Positions 18,801 through 23,935 of a DNA stretch of 31,120 bases are shown in pieces. The position numbers were made by a program, and so were the translations under genes. Source of the stretch: Branchiostoma floridae (taxonomy: Eukaryota > Chordata > Leptocardii > Amphioxiformes > Branchiostomatidae); contig NC_049993.1 in assembly GCF_000003815.2 (NCBI RefSeq), positions 8,735,411 through 8,766,530 of the forward strand, read 5' to 3'. The stretch's first letter is position 1. Every line of letters begins with the position of its first letter. Below the pieces are notes generated by a model. It saw nothing but the letters and a program-made list of their open reading frames with translations, made no database searches and was not told the DNA's origin.

Positions 18801-20998
18801 CGTGCTTCAGGAGACTTATAGCAGCTATTCCGTTGGGATTAAAACCACCATGTAATGTTTGTCTCTCTCTGTCTTGTTTTCCACGGCATAACACGTGTAA
18901 GTCCCCGGAGACTGACTAATTGACTGAAGAAGTGTACCGACCTGTCTCCCACATCTGCAGCGCACTGCTAATTGCATAAGATGGAGAAAAACATTCTCGT
19001 CCAAATTGTGAAGGGGGGGGGGGGGGTGTCAGCGAAAAATACGGCCGATGCTCGGGCGATGTTGAAATGATGCAATCTCCGATCTACAAATTTGGGCGGC
19101 GTTCGCATGAATTTTAAAGCCGGCTTTAAGACAGGTGTCCTGAGTGAAAACAGAATGCGTAAGGGCTGGATCACACGAGTGCGTATTGACATCCTTATGG
19201 TTTAGGTAAAGTTTGCACAGAAGAACGTGTAGATTGACCTAAACTGTGCAGCCTTGTTATAGATATATAAAACGCCTTTTTTCGGTCAAATAAAGAATGT
19301 AAATACGGTATTAATACAAACTTCAAAATATACACTTATGTGAACTCTTTCTTACTTGTCCCTCCCTTCCTAATACTTGTCCCTCCCCATTTGAACGAGA
19401 CAGATATGGAACTACTGTCCGGCGGTGGTATTGGTGAAAGAACGATCTGTGTAATCTGGTCATTTATGTTTCTCTGATAAACGTTTATTGTTCCCTGAAA
19501 GTAGGGTAATAATGCAGTCAGCAATTTTTAAATCATCTGAGAGAGAGAGAGAGATACAATCTAGAAATATTAGACAGTGTTAACGGTGCAATAACGATTT
19601 TGTGTGATCTAGTATGCACTAATGATTCCCTGAAATTAGGGTAATAGTGCAATACGCATCAAATTTTGATTCATCAAAAGAACGATATTTCGCACATGAT
19701 TAGCCAAGCAGTTCAACCTACGGATTTACTCTACACTCCATCTTCGTGGCTTTTAGGGTTACACTTATATCAAAGAAGCGTATCTGAAAACATTGGACAG
19801 CGTTAGTAGTGAAAGAAGAATTGTGTGACCTATCTATTTCTATTGTAATCATGTTGGCATGTCCATGAAAATAGTTTAATAAACCAGTCCGTACACCAGT
19901 GTTACGCCCAATTCAATGGGCAACAAGAGAAATACTGATGAACAGTATTATCGATACCATTTAAAGAAGCATTGCATGCATGTACTCAGGGACAGAAACC
20001 CGTAATGGGGTCATGAGATCGTGTGATTTGATTGCTTTTCTGTGGTGAAACTGTCATGTGTGAATACGCTTAAGGATACTTGCGGTCGAACAGACATTCA
20101 GTGTAGAAGGATGATATCTTAAGTATGTCTGCAATGATAGGACTGCTCGTACTGCAGAAATGGTCTAGTTTGGTCTAGTTTGAAACTGAGACGTGCGTAA
20201 AGTGAAGGGATGAATCAGAGATGTGGGTAAAATGAAAAATAAATAAATAAAATGACCCACTACAGAAACTGTCAGGATTGAATTACAGATGTGTGTAAAA
20301 TTACCCCAGAAACTGTCAGATTTTGATTACCGATGTGTGTAAAATGAAGTGACTGTACCCAACACAGAAACAGCCAGGTTTAAATCAGAGATGCGTGTTT
20401 TAAGAAGTGGCTTTACCTAACACAGAAACTGAAAGGTTTAAATTAGAGATCAGGGTAAAATGACGAGGTTGTGCCTTGAACAGAAACCGTGAGATTTGAA
20501 CCAGAGCGGCGTATAGAAGTGACTGTATTCACCGCAGAAACTGTCAGGTTTGAATCCAAGCTGCATGTAAAATGAAGTGTTGTACCTACTATAGAAACTG
20601 TCCGGATTGAACCAAAGTTGTGTGGAGAAGTGGCTGTACTTACCACAGAAACTGTTGGTGAAGCCGTAGTAGACGCAGCCGCTGCGGCCCCAGATCCAGC
20701 GCCCGTGGATGCTGGAGGACAGGGAGAAGGGGATGCCGGCCATAGACACGATCAGCCCGCCTAAGCACAGGTTTAACAGCAGCATGTTGAACGGCGTCCG
20801 GAGCGTCGGGTACCGCCAGAACATCAGCAGCACGGCGGAGTTGGACACGATCCCGCCGACACCGTAGATGGTCAGCACCGCCGTGACCGCAAGGAAGCTC
20901 TCGTAGGGCAGGAGAAGGGGGCTGGCCCCCTCCCCGAGCGGGGTGACTGTCCATGGCGCCGTGCTGCCGTTCCAACCCTCCGTTACGTTCACGTCCAT
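3321..20998 (-). CDS. Ciliary-type opsin (encephalopsin/TMT-like), four coding exons
   Basis: Spliced gene, join(3321..3395, 8716..8958, 9367..9695, 20644..20998) on the complement, 333 aa plus stop. It encodes a retinal-binding G-protein-coupled light receptor of the plasma membrane. Seen: two N-glycosylation sequons (N4, N10); N1.50 (N53); LRTP before helix 2; C108 and C185 (bovine C110/C187); Y111 at the 113 counterion site and E179 at bovine 181, so E181 is the likely counterion; WIYSLFWTAPPLFGW in helix 4; KAE before helix 6 (bovine 245-247); CWLPY; retinal lysine K293 (bovine K296) in MAKSS; NPIIY; NKQF leading into helix 8. The helix 4 to loop 2 sequence (PPLFGW, EGP, CSV-W, ND/NNISY) is typical of TMT/encephalopsins. 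Odd: D2.50 is Gly81, ERY is QRY (Q132), and Y7.48 is Trp298. ATG 20998 is the first ATG after an in-frame TAA at 21020-21022. The exact subfamily needs a tree. Confidence 0.95.
3538..3583 (-). ncRNA. Degenerate hammerhead-ribozyme-like motif
   Basis: Minus strand: stem I GTCA/TGAC (3578-3581 with 3540-3543), core CTGACGA (3571-3577), one extra A (3570), stem II GGATAG/CTATCC (3564-3569 with 3552-3557), AAAA (3548-3551) where GAAA is expected, then C-G-T-C with the predicted cleavage after 3544. The self-complementary ACGT would be the very short stem III seen in Penelope-associated hammerheads. The G12-to-A change and the extra A predict little or no activity. Confidence 0.4.
3637..3736. other. 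Assembly gap of 100 Ns
   Basis: Exactly 100 N, a conventional placeholder for unknown length. It lies inside intron 3 and inside an inverted repeat, so the true sequence may be much longer. Confidence 0.99.
3880..4140. repeat. Unclassified repeat with CCTCTGCTTGGAGAGTA motif
   Basis: Runs of AAAACGC-like words followed by CCTCTGCTTGGAGAGTA (4071-4087). The same arrangement occurs at about 17577-17632 in intron 1. The motif has CTCT/AGAG self-complementary ends. The plus-strand ORF at 3881-4132 overlaps this and has no family features. Confidence 0.45.
4476..4555. mobile_element. Hairpin MITE, about 80 bp
   Basis: Arms TTTTCCTAGAACCGGC (4476-4491) and GCCGGTTCTAGGAAAA (4538-4553), continuing into CTGCCG / CGGCAG around a short loop. 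Almost the whole element is one long imperfect stem. Non-coding. Confidence 0.65.
4611..6055. repeat. Tandem duplication, two units of about 0.7 kb
   Basis: Unit 1 (about 4611-5341) and unit 2 (about 5342-6055) match along their length. Anchors include GAGCTGTACTCTGACG (4619 and 5349), the CATTTAAAAA / TAGCCTTCC stretch, CACCTACGCGCTCAATGAGC and GATTGAGACCAGCCC. They differ by point changes and small indels. A related, more diverged fragment (CAGCATCTCTTCTCCCTAAG) sits at about 7010-7123. ORFs within the units are not shared in frame. Family not recognised. Confidence 0.85.
6512..6726. mobile_element. MITE family B copy 1 (ACTGTAAATGCA ends)
   Basis: Terminal inverted repeats ACTGTAAATGCATTTAAG / TCTGCATTTACAGT, with internal GTTCGCGG and CCGCGAAC blocks in opposing orientation. 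About 213 bp. Flanking TA dinucleotides suit a TA-target (Tc1/mariner-type) insertion, which is inference. Two more copies lie at 10524-10738 and 11293-11495. Confidence 0.8.
6757..6804. repeat. (TG)n microsatellite
   Basis: Near-pure TG dinucleotide run of about 48 bp with one CA interruption, followed by CT repeats. Confidence 0.9.
7128..8017. mobile_element. 890-bp non-autonomous transposon with TTAA target sites
   Basis: Terminal inverted repeats of about 40 bp: left AGGGGCATTCCACTCCAGAA, then ACGAGTATTATT; right is its complement ending TGGAGTGGAATGCCCCT. Both ends are flanked by TTAA (7124-7127 and 8018-8021), the signature of piggyBac-type insertion. No transposase ORF; the interior carries short ORFs only. 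It is inserted into an older copy of the CAGCATCTCTTC repeat, whose halves continue on both sides. Superfamily assignment is inference from TTAA. Confidence 0.8.
8433..8683 (+). mobile_element. MITE family A copy 1
   Basis: Ends CTTAGGCCCCCTTTCCACTAG and CTAGTGGAAAGGGGGTATAAG, with GC-rich subterminal CGGCGATCGCGCT / AGCGCGACGAGAGCGCCG. The interior holds TATACAATTCGTTGAGCGAT, shared with the copies at 9909, 22592 and 24984. It sits 33 nt into opsin intron 3. If the donor is not used, exon 3 reads on into it to a stop at about 8512. Confidence 0.85.
8716..8958 (-). CDS. Opsin exon 3: TM6, TM7 and retinal lysine
   Basis: 81 codons, phase 0 at both ends. Acceptor is TTCTCTCCACCAG (AG at 8960-8959) and donor is CAG|GTCAGT, close to consensus. 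Encodes residues 229-309: loop 3 rich in Gln/Asn/Ser, the KAE triplet, helix 6 with CFLICWLPYG, loop 3 with TFGEP, helix 7 with MAKSSVMWNPIIY and MNKQ. K293 aligns with the Schiff-base lysine. Trp replaces the usual Tyr just before NP. A MITE lies only about 33 nt beyond the donor in intron 3. Confidence 0.95.
8959..9366 (-). other. Opsin intron 2 (about 0.4 kb)
   Basis: Short phase-0 intron. It contains a small hairpin at 9072-9099 (9-bp arms ATGTAACAG / CTGTTACAT around a 10-nt loop). No other element recognised. The plus-strand ORF at 9084-9305 has no family features. Confidence 0.8.
9367..9695 (-). CDS. Opsin exon 2: TM3-TM5 with QRY motif
   Basis: Starts after acceptor TTTTGATGCAG (AG at 9697-9696). 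The split Gly codon joins exon 1 as FCG|ILSM, the same phase-1 site family members use before helix 3. Encodes residues 120-228: helix 3 ending AYQRY, helix 4, extracellular loop 2 with E179 and C185, and helix 5 with SCLILPLGVIAVCY. The ionic-lock Glu/Asp of (D/E)RY is Gln, codon CAG. The donor is ambiguous: AAA|GTACTT (exon end 9367) or CTT|GTAAAA (exon end 9361). Both are phase 0, and the second adds Val-Leu to cytoplasmic loop 3. Confidence 0.93.
9909..10160 (-). mobile_element. MITE family A copy 2, reverse orientation
   Basis: Same ends as the 8433 copy (CTTATACCCACTTTCCACT ... CTAGTGGAAAGTGGGCCTAA) and the same internal words in reverse complement, including the AATTCGTTGAGCGAT region diverged to ATCGATTAACGACTTG. 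In opsin intron 1, about 215 bp from exon 2. Confidence 0.8.
10161..10227 (-). pseudogene. tRNA-derived relic (SINE head or tRNA pseudogene)
   Basis: Minus strand reads GACCAAGTGGATAGAGCG (A-box/D-arm-like), TTGCC-ATGCATAT-GGCAG (anticodon-arm-like) and GGTCATGAGTTCC (degenerate B-box). Spacing suits a tRNA, but the acceptor stem is not closed. It abuts MITE A copy 2. Likely a decayed SINE head; identity not assignable. Confidence 0.4.
10524..10738. mobile_element. MITE family B copy 2
   Basis: Begins ATACTGTAAATACATTTAAG and ends CTACATTTACAGTA, with the same GTTCGCGG-rich interior as the copy at 6512 but more diverged. Same orientation as copy 1. Confidence 0.75.
10998..11291. repeat. Local tandem duplication, period about 158 bp
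   Basis: GAGTAATAGAATAGATATCT at 10999 recurs at 11157 with one change, followed in both by AAAGGTTTATCGTCTTTGAT, then TGTTTTGCTCCG and a TCATTGACxxCxACTCCTTT end. Two units. Confidence 0.85.
11293..11495. mobile_element. MITE family B copy 3, reverse orientation
   Basis: TACTGCAAATGCAGAAAC start and GAACTTGAATGCATGTAC end. The interior is the reverse complement of the 6512 copy (CCGCGAAC blocks, and CAGTGCATGGTGC opposite GCACCATGCACTG). It begins directly after the tandem duplication. Confidence 0.75.
12364..12515. mobile_element. Short insert flanked by a direct repeat of about 22 bp
   Basis: AACAAGTGCTTTAAAAAA(AA)GCTG occurs at 12364 and again at 12493 (A-run 8 versus 6). The approximately 106 bp between them starts TATCTTGCCGGGTAG. 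A long, A-rich direct repeat around a short insert resembles a target-site duplication made by LINE machinery. The insert is not recognised, but its first 12 bases recur in the hairpin at 14702. Confidence 0.4.
12933..13004 (-). pseudogene. tRNA-Thr(TGT)-like pseudogene
   Basis: 72-nt tRNA-length segment. T-arm CCGGG-TTCGATT-CCCGG is perfect, the B-box is intact, the D-arm region TAGCTCAGTGATAAAG resembles an A-box, the anticodon loop ATTGTAA gives TGT, and a T5 tract follows the 3' end. The 5' acceptor GTAATGG does not pair with AACGGGA, and the anticodon stem TATGC/TCCAG is broken. The 3' half is sound and the 5' half decayed, so it is a pseudogene or SINE relic rather than a working tRNA. 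Confidence 0.6.
13252..14401. mobile_element. Foldback-type transposon with GC-rich palindromic subterminal arrays
   Basis: Outer inverted repeats GGTGTGACAGCGATCTCGCC (13252) and GGCGAGAACGCTGTCACACC (ending 14401). Inside each end are arrays of palindromic units: GATCTCGC-C(7)-GGGGGGCGAGATC at left, and at right repeats of GCGAGATCGCTAGTGATTTCGC separated by C/G runs. The middle of about 870 bp (13360-14225) is AT-rich and non-coding. No clear target duplication. Probably non-autonomous; family not recognised. Confidence 0.75.
14240..14395 (+). other. G-quadruplex-prone tract in the right end of the foldback element
   Basis: G runs of 11 (14240-14250), 6 (14264-14269) and 6 (14277-14282), then several runs of 4-7 with short loops. 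The sequence meets the usual G-run and loop criteria. The left end is C-rich and would form the same structure on the other strand. Confidence 0.6.
14702..14733. repeat. Perfect 14-bp hairpin with GCAA loop
   Basis: TTATCTTGCCGGGC - GCAA - GCCCGGCAAGATAA, followed by an A-run. GCAA is a stable GNRA tetraloop if transcribed. Upstream are short direct repeats: GGGCCTTTGGAA twice and ATTGAACCATTG-type words three times. Confidence 0.7.
15880..16140. other. G- and C-run-rich non-coding stretch
   Basis: Contains GGGGGCCCCGG, a G8 run, and C13 at about 16079-16091. No terminal repeats or coding features I can define. Confidence 0.4.
16257..16486. repeat. Tandem duplication, two units of about 115 bp
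   Basis: ATACCCTTAGTTAACATTGA at 16258 recurs as ATACCCTTAGTTAACGTTGA at about 16373. Both units continue with GTGCGTCATACACAC and CCTTCCTCTATA. No coding content. Confidence 0.8.
16578..16828. repeat. Tandem duplication, two units of about 125 bp
   Basis: TTTGAAGATGAAGAGCCGTC (16580) and TTTGAAGATGAAAACCCGTC (16705) begin two units that share GAGGCGTTAA and ACGACGTT-like words and end GAGCGCCG / GAATGCCG. It is separated from the 16257 duplication by only about 90 bp. Confidence 0.75.
18105..18470 (+). mobile_element. 5'-truncated non-LTR retrotransposon (LINE) tail
   Basis: ORF tail ENECHFVVKCTLYTLERNELY through to a stop at 18363-18365, followed by a short 3' UTR ending TGTGCAATAAAGGTCTTCATT. 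The (E)xECHFVxxCxLY...RNELY pattern is the C-terminal zinc-knuckle region after LINE reverse transcriptase. The upstream RT is absent, so this is a dead-on-arrival copy in opsin intron 1. Clade not assigned. Confidence 0.6.
18471..18727. repeat. GC-rich repeat copy 1, with a perfect 18-bp hairpin
   Basis: Begins AGCCCCGTCACAAATCAAGT and ends TTCGCATGAATTGTAAGCCG. Centre at 18579-18623: AGCTCGGCCGGCGTTTTC, a 9-nt spacer, then its exact reverse complement. CTTCAAGCGAAAA occurs twice. Probably a non-autonomous transposon. Confidence 0.65.
18728..19136. repeat. GC-rich repeat copy 2, interrupted by about 195 bp
   Basis: Direct second copy: CCCCCGTCACAAATCAAGTA start, match to copy 1 up to about 18828, then resumption at about 19028 (GTCAGCGAAAAATACGGCCG) to GCATGAATTTTAAAGCCGGC. 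The intervening 18829-19027 is foreign: it shares TGTACCGA...CTAATTGCATAAGATG with 22299-22395 and ends in a long G-run. Confidence 0.65.
18905..19027. repeat. Dispersed repeat also found at 22299-22395
   Basis: GACTGACTAATTGACTGAAG, AGTGTACCGACCTGTCTCCC, CTGCAG and GCTAATTGCATAAGATGGAG match 22299-22395 in order with few changes. Followed by a run of about 14 Gs. Unclassified. Confidence 0.6.
19420..19905. repeat. Degenerate tandem repeat, about three units
   Basis: The words GTTCCCTGAAAGTAGGGTAATA (19489 area), GATTCCCTGAAATTAGGGTAATA (19622 area) and GTCCATGAAAATAGTTTAATA (about 19861) each follow an AACGAT/GAATTGTGTGA-type segment. Period is irregular, about 130-240 bp. Old and decayed. 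Confidence 0.45.
20207..20656 (-). repeat. Minisatellite overlapping the opsin exon 1 / intron 1 boundary
   Basis: Eight units of 44-58 bp (mostly 53-58), recognised by CAGAAACTGT-like cores on the plus strand at 20263, 20307, 20365, 20423, 20481, 20535, 20592 and 20645. On the coding strand a unit reads ACAGTTTCTGTG, then a GT-type site, then ACAGCCACTTC and a tail like TTTGATTCAAACC. The unit nearest exon 1 contains the last exon bases and the true donor GTAAGT. The others carry degraded equivalents: GTAGGT, GTGAAT, a lost site (TCAAGG), GTTAGG, GTTGGG, GTAATT, GTGGGT. The first three units after exon 1 stay open in frame as peptide repeats of about 18-19 aa (SFCGKYSHF, SFYSRYNTS, SFCGEYSHF). 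Confidence 0.9.
20644..20998 (-). CDS. Opsin exon 1: N-terminus, TM1-TM2, start of TM3
   Basis: 355 nt, ending in phase 1, from ATG 20998 to donor TGTG|GTAAGT (GT at 20643-20642). Encodes residues 1-119: an extracellular tail with sequons at N4 and N10, helix 1 with GIVSNSAV, the LRTPFN loop, helix 2, and the start of helix 3 with C108 and Y111. The usual helix-2 Asp (2.50) is Gly, codon GGG, within NLCLGG. The exon is GC-rich against AT-rich flanks. Its last 10-12 bases and the donor are the first unit of a minisatellite that continues into intron 1, so a run-on reading stays open to a stop at about 20450. Confidence 0.95.
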
Positions 20999-21112
20999 AG
21001 TCTTTTCTATGGACAAGTCTTAGTCAGCCGAGCTTCCACGTTTTCTAACGATAGCAGGATTTCACCCACGGAATGCGTTTGTTAACACATACATCAGTTG
21101 CATATCCAACTC

Positions 21113-21133
21113 AATCCCTAACCCTAACCCTTA
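21113..21133. repeat. Short CCCTAA-type run
   Basis: TCCCTAACCCTAACCCTTAC, about three telomere-like hexamers upstream of the opsin. Too short to mean more than a simple repeat. Confidence 0.6.
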
Positions 21134-21245
21134 CACCTAACCCCGATCCTGGCAATATCAGTGATGGCACCAGTACACCTGAGGCACAGTTCACTGGGCG
21201 GACTCTACAAACTGACTGAATGAGCAGAGGCAGTGATTACACACA

Positions 21246-21251
21246 TATATA
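21246..21251 (-). promoter_or_regulatory. Weak TATA-like box upstream of opsin
   Basis: GTATATATG on the minus strand, about 250 bp upstream of the opsin ATG. It is the only TATA-like run in the proximal upstream region. AT-rich words are common here, so support is weak and the transcription start is unknown. Confidence 0.15.
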
Positions 21252-21513
21252 CTGCCGGCAAATGCCCACCTGTCGTCGCCACCACGTGAGACAGACAACA
21301 TAGAGACGTAATTTTCCCGGTAACGTCGCTTATTGGTCAGTTCAGAGTCGTGTCTCGAACGTACGGAGCGTGGGAGTGATCGGAAACGAATCTGAAAGGT
21401 TAGCATATGACCAGAAACATAAAATCATTACGTTTCCATGGAACCATGAATAATAACTTCAAAGGAACCATGAATAATAATTTCTTCTTCTGTTTGCTCA
21501 CTACATTTCAGCT

Positions 21514-21600
21514 GGAGCAGACGCAGGCCAACCCGGCGTGCCGCTCTCTTCCATCCACGCGTACGGCCTCCGGACTTCCTCACTCCCTACCAGGTGTCGC
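21514..21600 (+). CDS. Candidate exon of an unidentified gene
   Basis: A GC-rich block of about 90 bp in AT-rich DNA, preceded by a very good acceptor (pyrimidine tract TTCTTCTTCTGTTTGCTC, then ACTACATTTCAG) and ending CTACCAG|GTGTCG. The frame open from upstream reads LEQTQANPACRSLPS. Another frame, GVPLSSIHAYGLR, stays open to TAG at about 21676. No family recognised and no partner exon found. It lies about 0.5 kb head-to-head from the opsin start, so it could equally be opsin 5' regulatory sequence. Confidence 0.25.
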
Positions 21601-21834
21601 CCTAATCTTCCAAAGTCCCGCATGGACATTAAATATCAGGAATTGTTTGTTGAGGGATCGGCAGTTGAGAGATCTAAGAAAACACTACCGGAACTGTAGG
21701 CTACGTAAAACGATGTGTATTTACCATCGGACACGGATAGAAACCAAACAGACTTTGATGTAATGCAGTTAGAGAAGCACAATTATTGGTGCAGAAACAT
21801 CTCGTCATTTTGTAGTCATTTTGAGTAAAGGTGT

Positions 21835-22038
21835 TCTTGCACCTGTGTTTGTATGTGCTTGTGTATATGCATGTCTGTTGGTTTGAGTGTGCGTGAGTGT
21901 GTGTGTGTTAATGTGAGTGTGCGTGTGTGTTTATGTGTGTGTTTTTGCGTGTGTGTGAGTGCGAGTGTGTGTGTATGTGTTTGAGTGTGTGTTTGTGTGA
22001 GTGTGTGTGTGAGTGTGTGAGTGTGTGTGTGTGTGAGA

Positions 22039-22095
<57 letters not shown>

Positions 22096-22118
22096 TGTAT
22101 GTGTGTGTGTGTTTGAGT
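21835..22118. repeat. Compound (GT)n / GTGTGAGT repeat, about 280 bp
   Basis: Starts as irregular TGTGTTTGTATGTGC words, then GTGTGAGTGTG-type 8-10-mers, then nearly pure GT from about 22049. Long Cys/Val or Thr/His ORFs on both strands are artefacts of this. Confidence 0.95.
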
Positions 22119-22298
22119 TTCCCAATATTTGTTGTCAGCAAAACCAACGACGTTATATAAGAACGTCTGGATGGATTGTGTTGATATCTTGTACGTTGGT
22201 AGGTCAAAAAAATTTCGGTAGGTTCGGACCTCCAAGGAGCTTGTTTTTCACGCCATATGGGTAATACAATGTGTGTGATATAAGAGACTATGTCCCAA

Positions 22299-22395
22299 CT
22301 GACTAATTAAACGAAGAGGTGTACCGAACTGACTCCCACCTCTGCAGGACTTGTGCTAATTGCATAAGATGAAGAAAAACAATCTTGGTGTCAGC
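22299..22395. repeat. Second copy of the 18905 dispersed repeat
   Basis: ACTGACTAATTAAACGAAGA, GGTGTACCGAACTGACTCCC, CTGCAG and GCTAATTGCATAAGATGAAG, in the same order as at 18905. It ends TTGGTGTCAGC. Confidence 0.6.
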
Positions 22396-22591
22396 ATCGT
22401 ACAATGAAACTCTAACAACTTAATGTCCAGCAATGATAAAATTTACAAATTACACAAATCAGATTGTCGTTTGCGCAACTATCTAGATCTCCATGATCTA
22501 GTACCTTCGCCAAGAGGGAGAAAGAAAGTGTGTGTGTGTGTGTGGAGGGGGGGGGGGGGCAAGCCATGAAGAACTGCGGAGCGAGATCTTG

Positions 22592-22841
22592 CTTAGGCGC
22601 CCTTTCCACTAGACGGCGATCGCGCTGCACTCTCACTGCGACCTAAATAGGATATGTGTAACCTTCACTTTCATGCTTGGTATATCATACAAAACGTAAA
22701 AGTGTGACTGAGAAGACAACAAAACACACATGGTGTAAAAAGATTCGTTTCTTTTCTATACAATTCGTTGAGCGATCTGTCAAATTTGAGGTCGCAGAGA
22801 GAGCGCGGCGAGAGCGCCGTCCGAGTGTAAAGGGTTATAAG
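22592..22841 (+). mobile_element. MITE family A copy 3
   Basis: CTTAGGCGCCCTTTCCACTAGA ... GTGTAAAGGGTTATAAG. Closest to the 8433 copy: shared TATATCATACAAAACGTAAAAGTG-type interior and CTATACAATTCGTTGAGCGATC. The outermost right repeat is mutated (GAGTGTAAAG for TAGTGGAAAG). Confidence 0.85.
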
Positions 22842-23285
22842 ATGGGATGCACTTGGAATGGAGTGCAACGGACAGCATCTGATAATAAACTGTGGGGAAC
22901 AGCCCGCTTCAGTAAATATTAAATGATATGCGGCGAGGAAGATGATGACCTTCGCCAAATGACAGTAAGCTTTGGTGAGTAACATGAATGGTGATATAAA
23001 TCTATCCGATAACTGGAATATCACAGAAACACGTGCTTAGCCAGCTGCTAGTGCAACCAGGGAATCGTTTTTCAACTGCCCACTGTCATCAGTCTGTTAC
23101 CCTGGATCTGCCCGTCACTCCCGTTGACTAACCAGCTGGTGTTCCCCGAATGTAGGCCGACTGTACAATAAATGTAATGGCAAACGAATGTCAAGGTTCC
23201 CAAATCAATCAAGTAAATTACAAGCAAGAACAAGAACAAGCGAACCCAAGGCAATTTAGACATAATCACCCAAACTCACACAAAC
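22842..23285. other. No gene recognised
   Basis: Mixed AT-rich sequence. The word GACTGTACAATAAATGTAATG near 23160 resembles the end of a LINE 3' UTR but has no coding part upstream. ORFs at 22671-23024 and 23072-23269 lack family features. Confidence 0.4.
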
Positions 23286-23289
23286 CCAT

Positions 23290-23751
23290 TAAGACTAATT
23301 AAGACTGTCTCAAATATTTAAATATAGAAACCGGGAGATTCCAAAAAAAATCCTATAGATCAGAGGGTTTGTCCATTCTGTCCAGAGCTAATTGAAGACG
23401 AATATCACTTTATGGTTGTATGTCCCAAATATTCTGATATACGAAATTCTCTGTACACAAGGCTGTCATCTTACACACAAGGGTTCATCTCGATGGACCT
23501 GAAGTGCAAATTCAAATACATCATGACATGTGACAATCCCTGCATGACAGATATAGGAAAATATATCAACGAATGTTTAGACATTAGAAATTCCTCCAAT
23601 GATTGTAAAAGCCTCCAATAACTGTAAGAAATTTATCCCATACTACAACTTCTGTATTAGTTAGATAAGTGTTAAGTTATAGAACTGTAGTTATGTAGAT
23701 GCCATACTTTGTACCCCGTACAATTGTTGTGCAATAAAACTATATATATAT
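23290..23751 (+). mobile_element. 5'-truncated LINE tail with a frameshift
   Basis: Reads LKYLNIETGRFQ, then after a +1 slip in an A8 run (23342-23349) PIDQRVCPFCPELIEDEYHF...CPKYSDIRNSLY, to a stop at 23619-23621. IETGR, CxFCxxxIEDExHF and CPxYxDIR are hallmarks of the region after reverse transcriptase in non-LTR elements. The 3' UTR ends CAATAAAACTATATATATA, a simple-repeat tail. 5' truncation and frameshift mark it as inactive. Confidence 0.75.
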
Positions 23752-23935
23752 TTCCCAAGAACCACTATCCATTGGAATACTCTACCATATTCAACCACCC
23801 TCCAAGCTAATCCCGTTAAGTTTAAGGAAGAGGTGTTGCAACACCTGAGGAACGGTCAATAAACAGCAGCACTACGCCCTGGATGGTTTGCCCCAACACA
23901 AACTAGGGGTGTTATCCAGTAACCGAACAAGAACA
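23752..23935 (+). mobile_element. Second LINE C-terminal scrap, joined to the previous one
   Basis: FPRTTIHWNTLPYSTTLQAN followed by PVKFKEEVLQHLRNGQ and TAA (23860-23862). FFPRTI-x-x-WN-x-LP and a final FK are the extreme C-terminus of many jockey/CR1-type reverse transcriptase polyproteins. Its 3' UTR follows (GCACTACGCCCTGGATGGTT). It abuts the TATA tail of the preceding LINE. Confidence 0.6.

Larger units (their letters stand above)
9696..20643 (-). other. Opsin intron 1 (about 10.9 kb)
   Basis: Bounded by donor GTAAGT at 20643 and acceptor GATGCAG at 9696. It holds MITEs, tRNA-derived relics, a foldback transposon, local tandem duplications, a LINE tail and the boundary minisatellite, listed separately. 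Stretches such as 11500-12360, 14740-15840, 16840-18100 and 19900-20200 show no gene or repeat I recognise. Short ORFs there have no family motif. Confidence 0.85.

Noticed and set aside
20450-20643. Opsin exon 1 continuing in frame to 20450 as coding
   Set aside because: The consensus donor GTAAGT and phase match to exon 2 show this is intron. The open frame reflects the minisatellite.
21113-21133. Interstitial telomere marking a chromosome fusion
   Set aside because: Only about three CCCTAA units, which is within simple-repeat noise.
21514-21600. Minus-strand reading RRPYAWMEES as a Hox/Cdx-like hexapeptide
   Set aside because: Only a short chance resemblance, no homeobox nearby, and the stronger splice signal is on the plus strand.
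21816-22264. Long Thr/His- and Cys/Val-rich ORFs
   Set aside because: They are translations of the GT/CA microsatellite in several frames.
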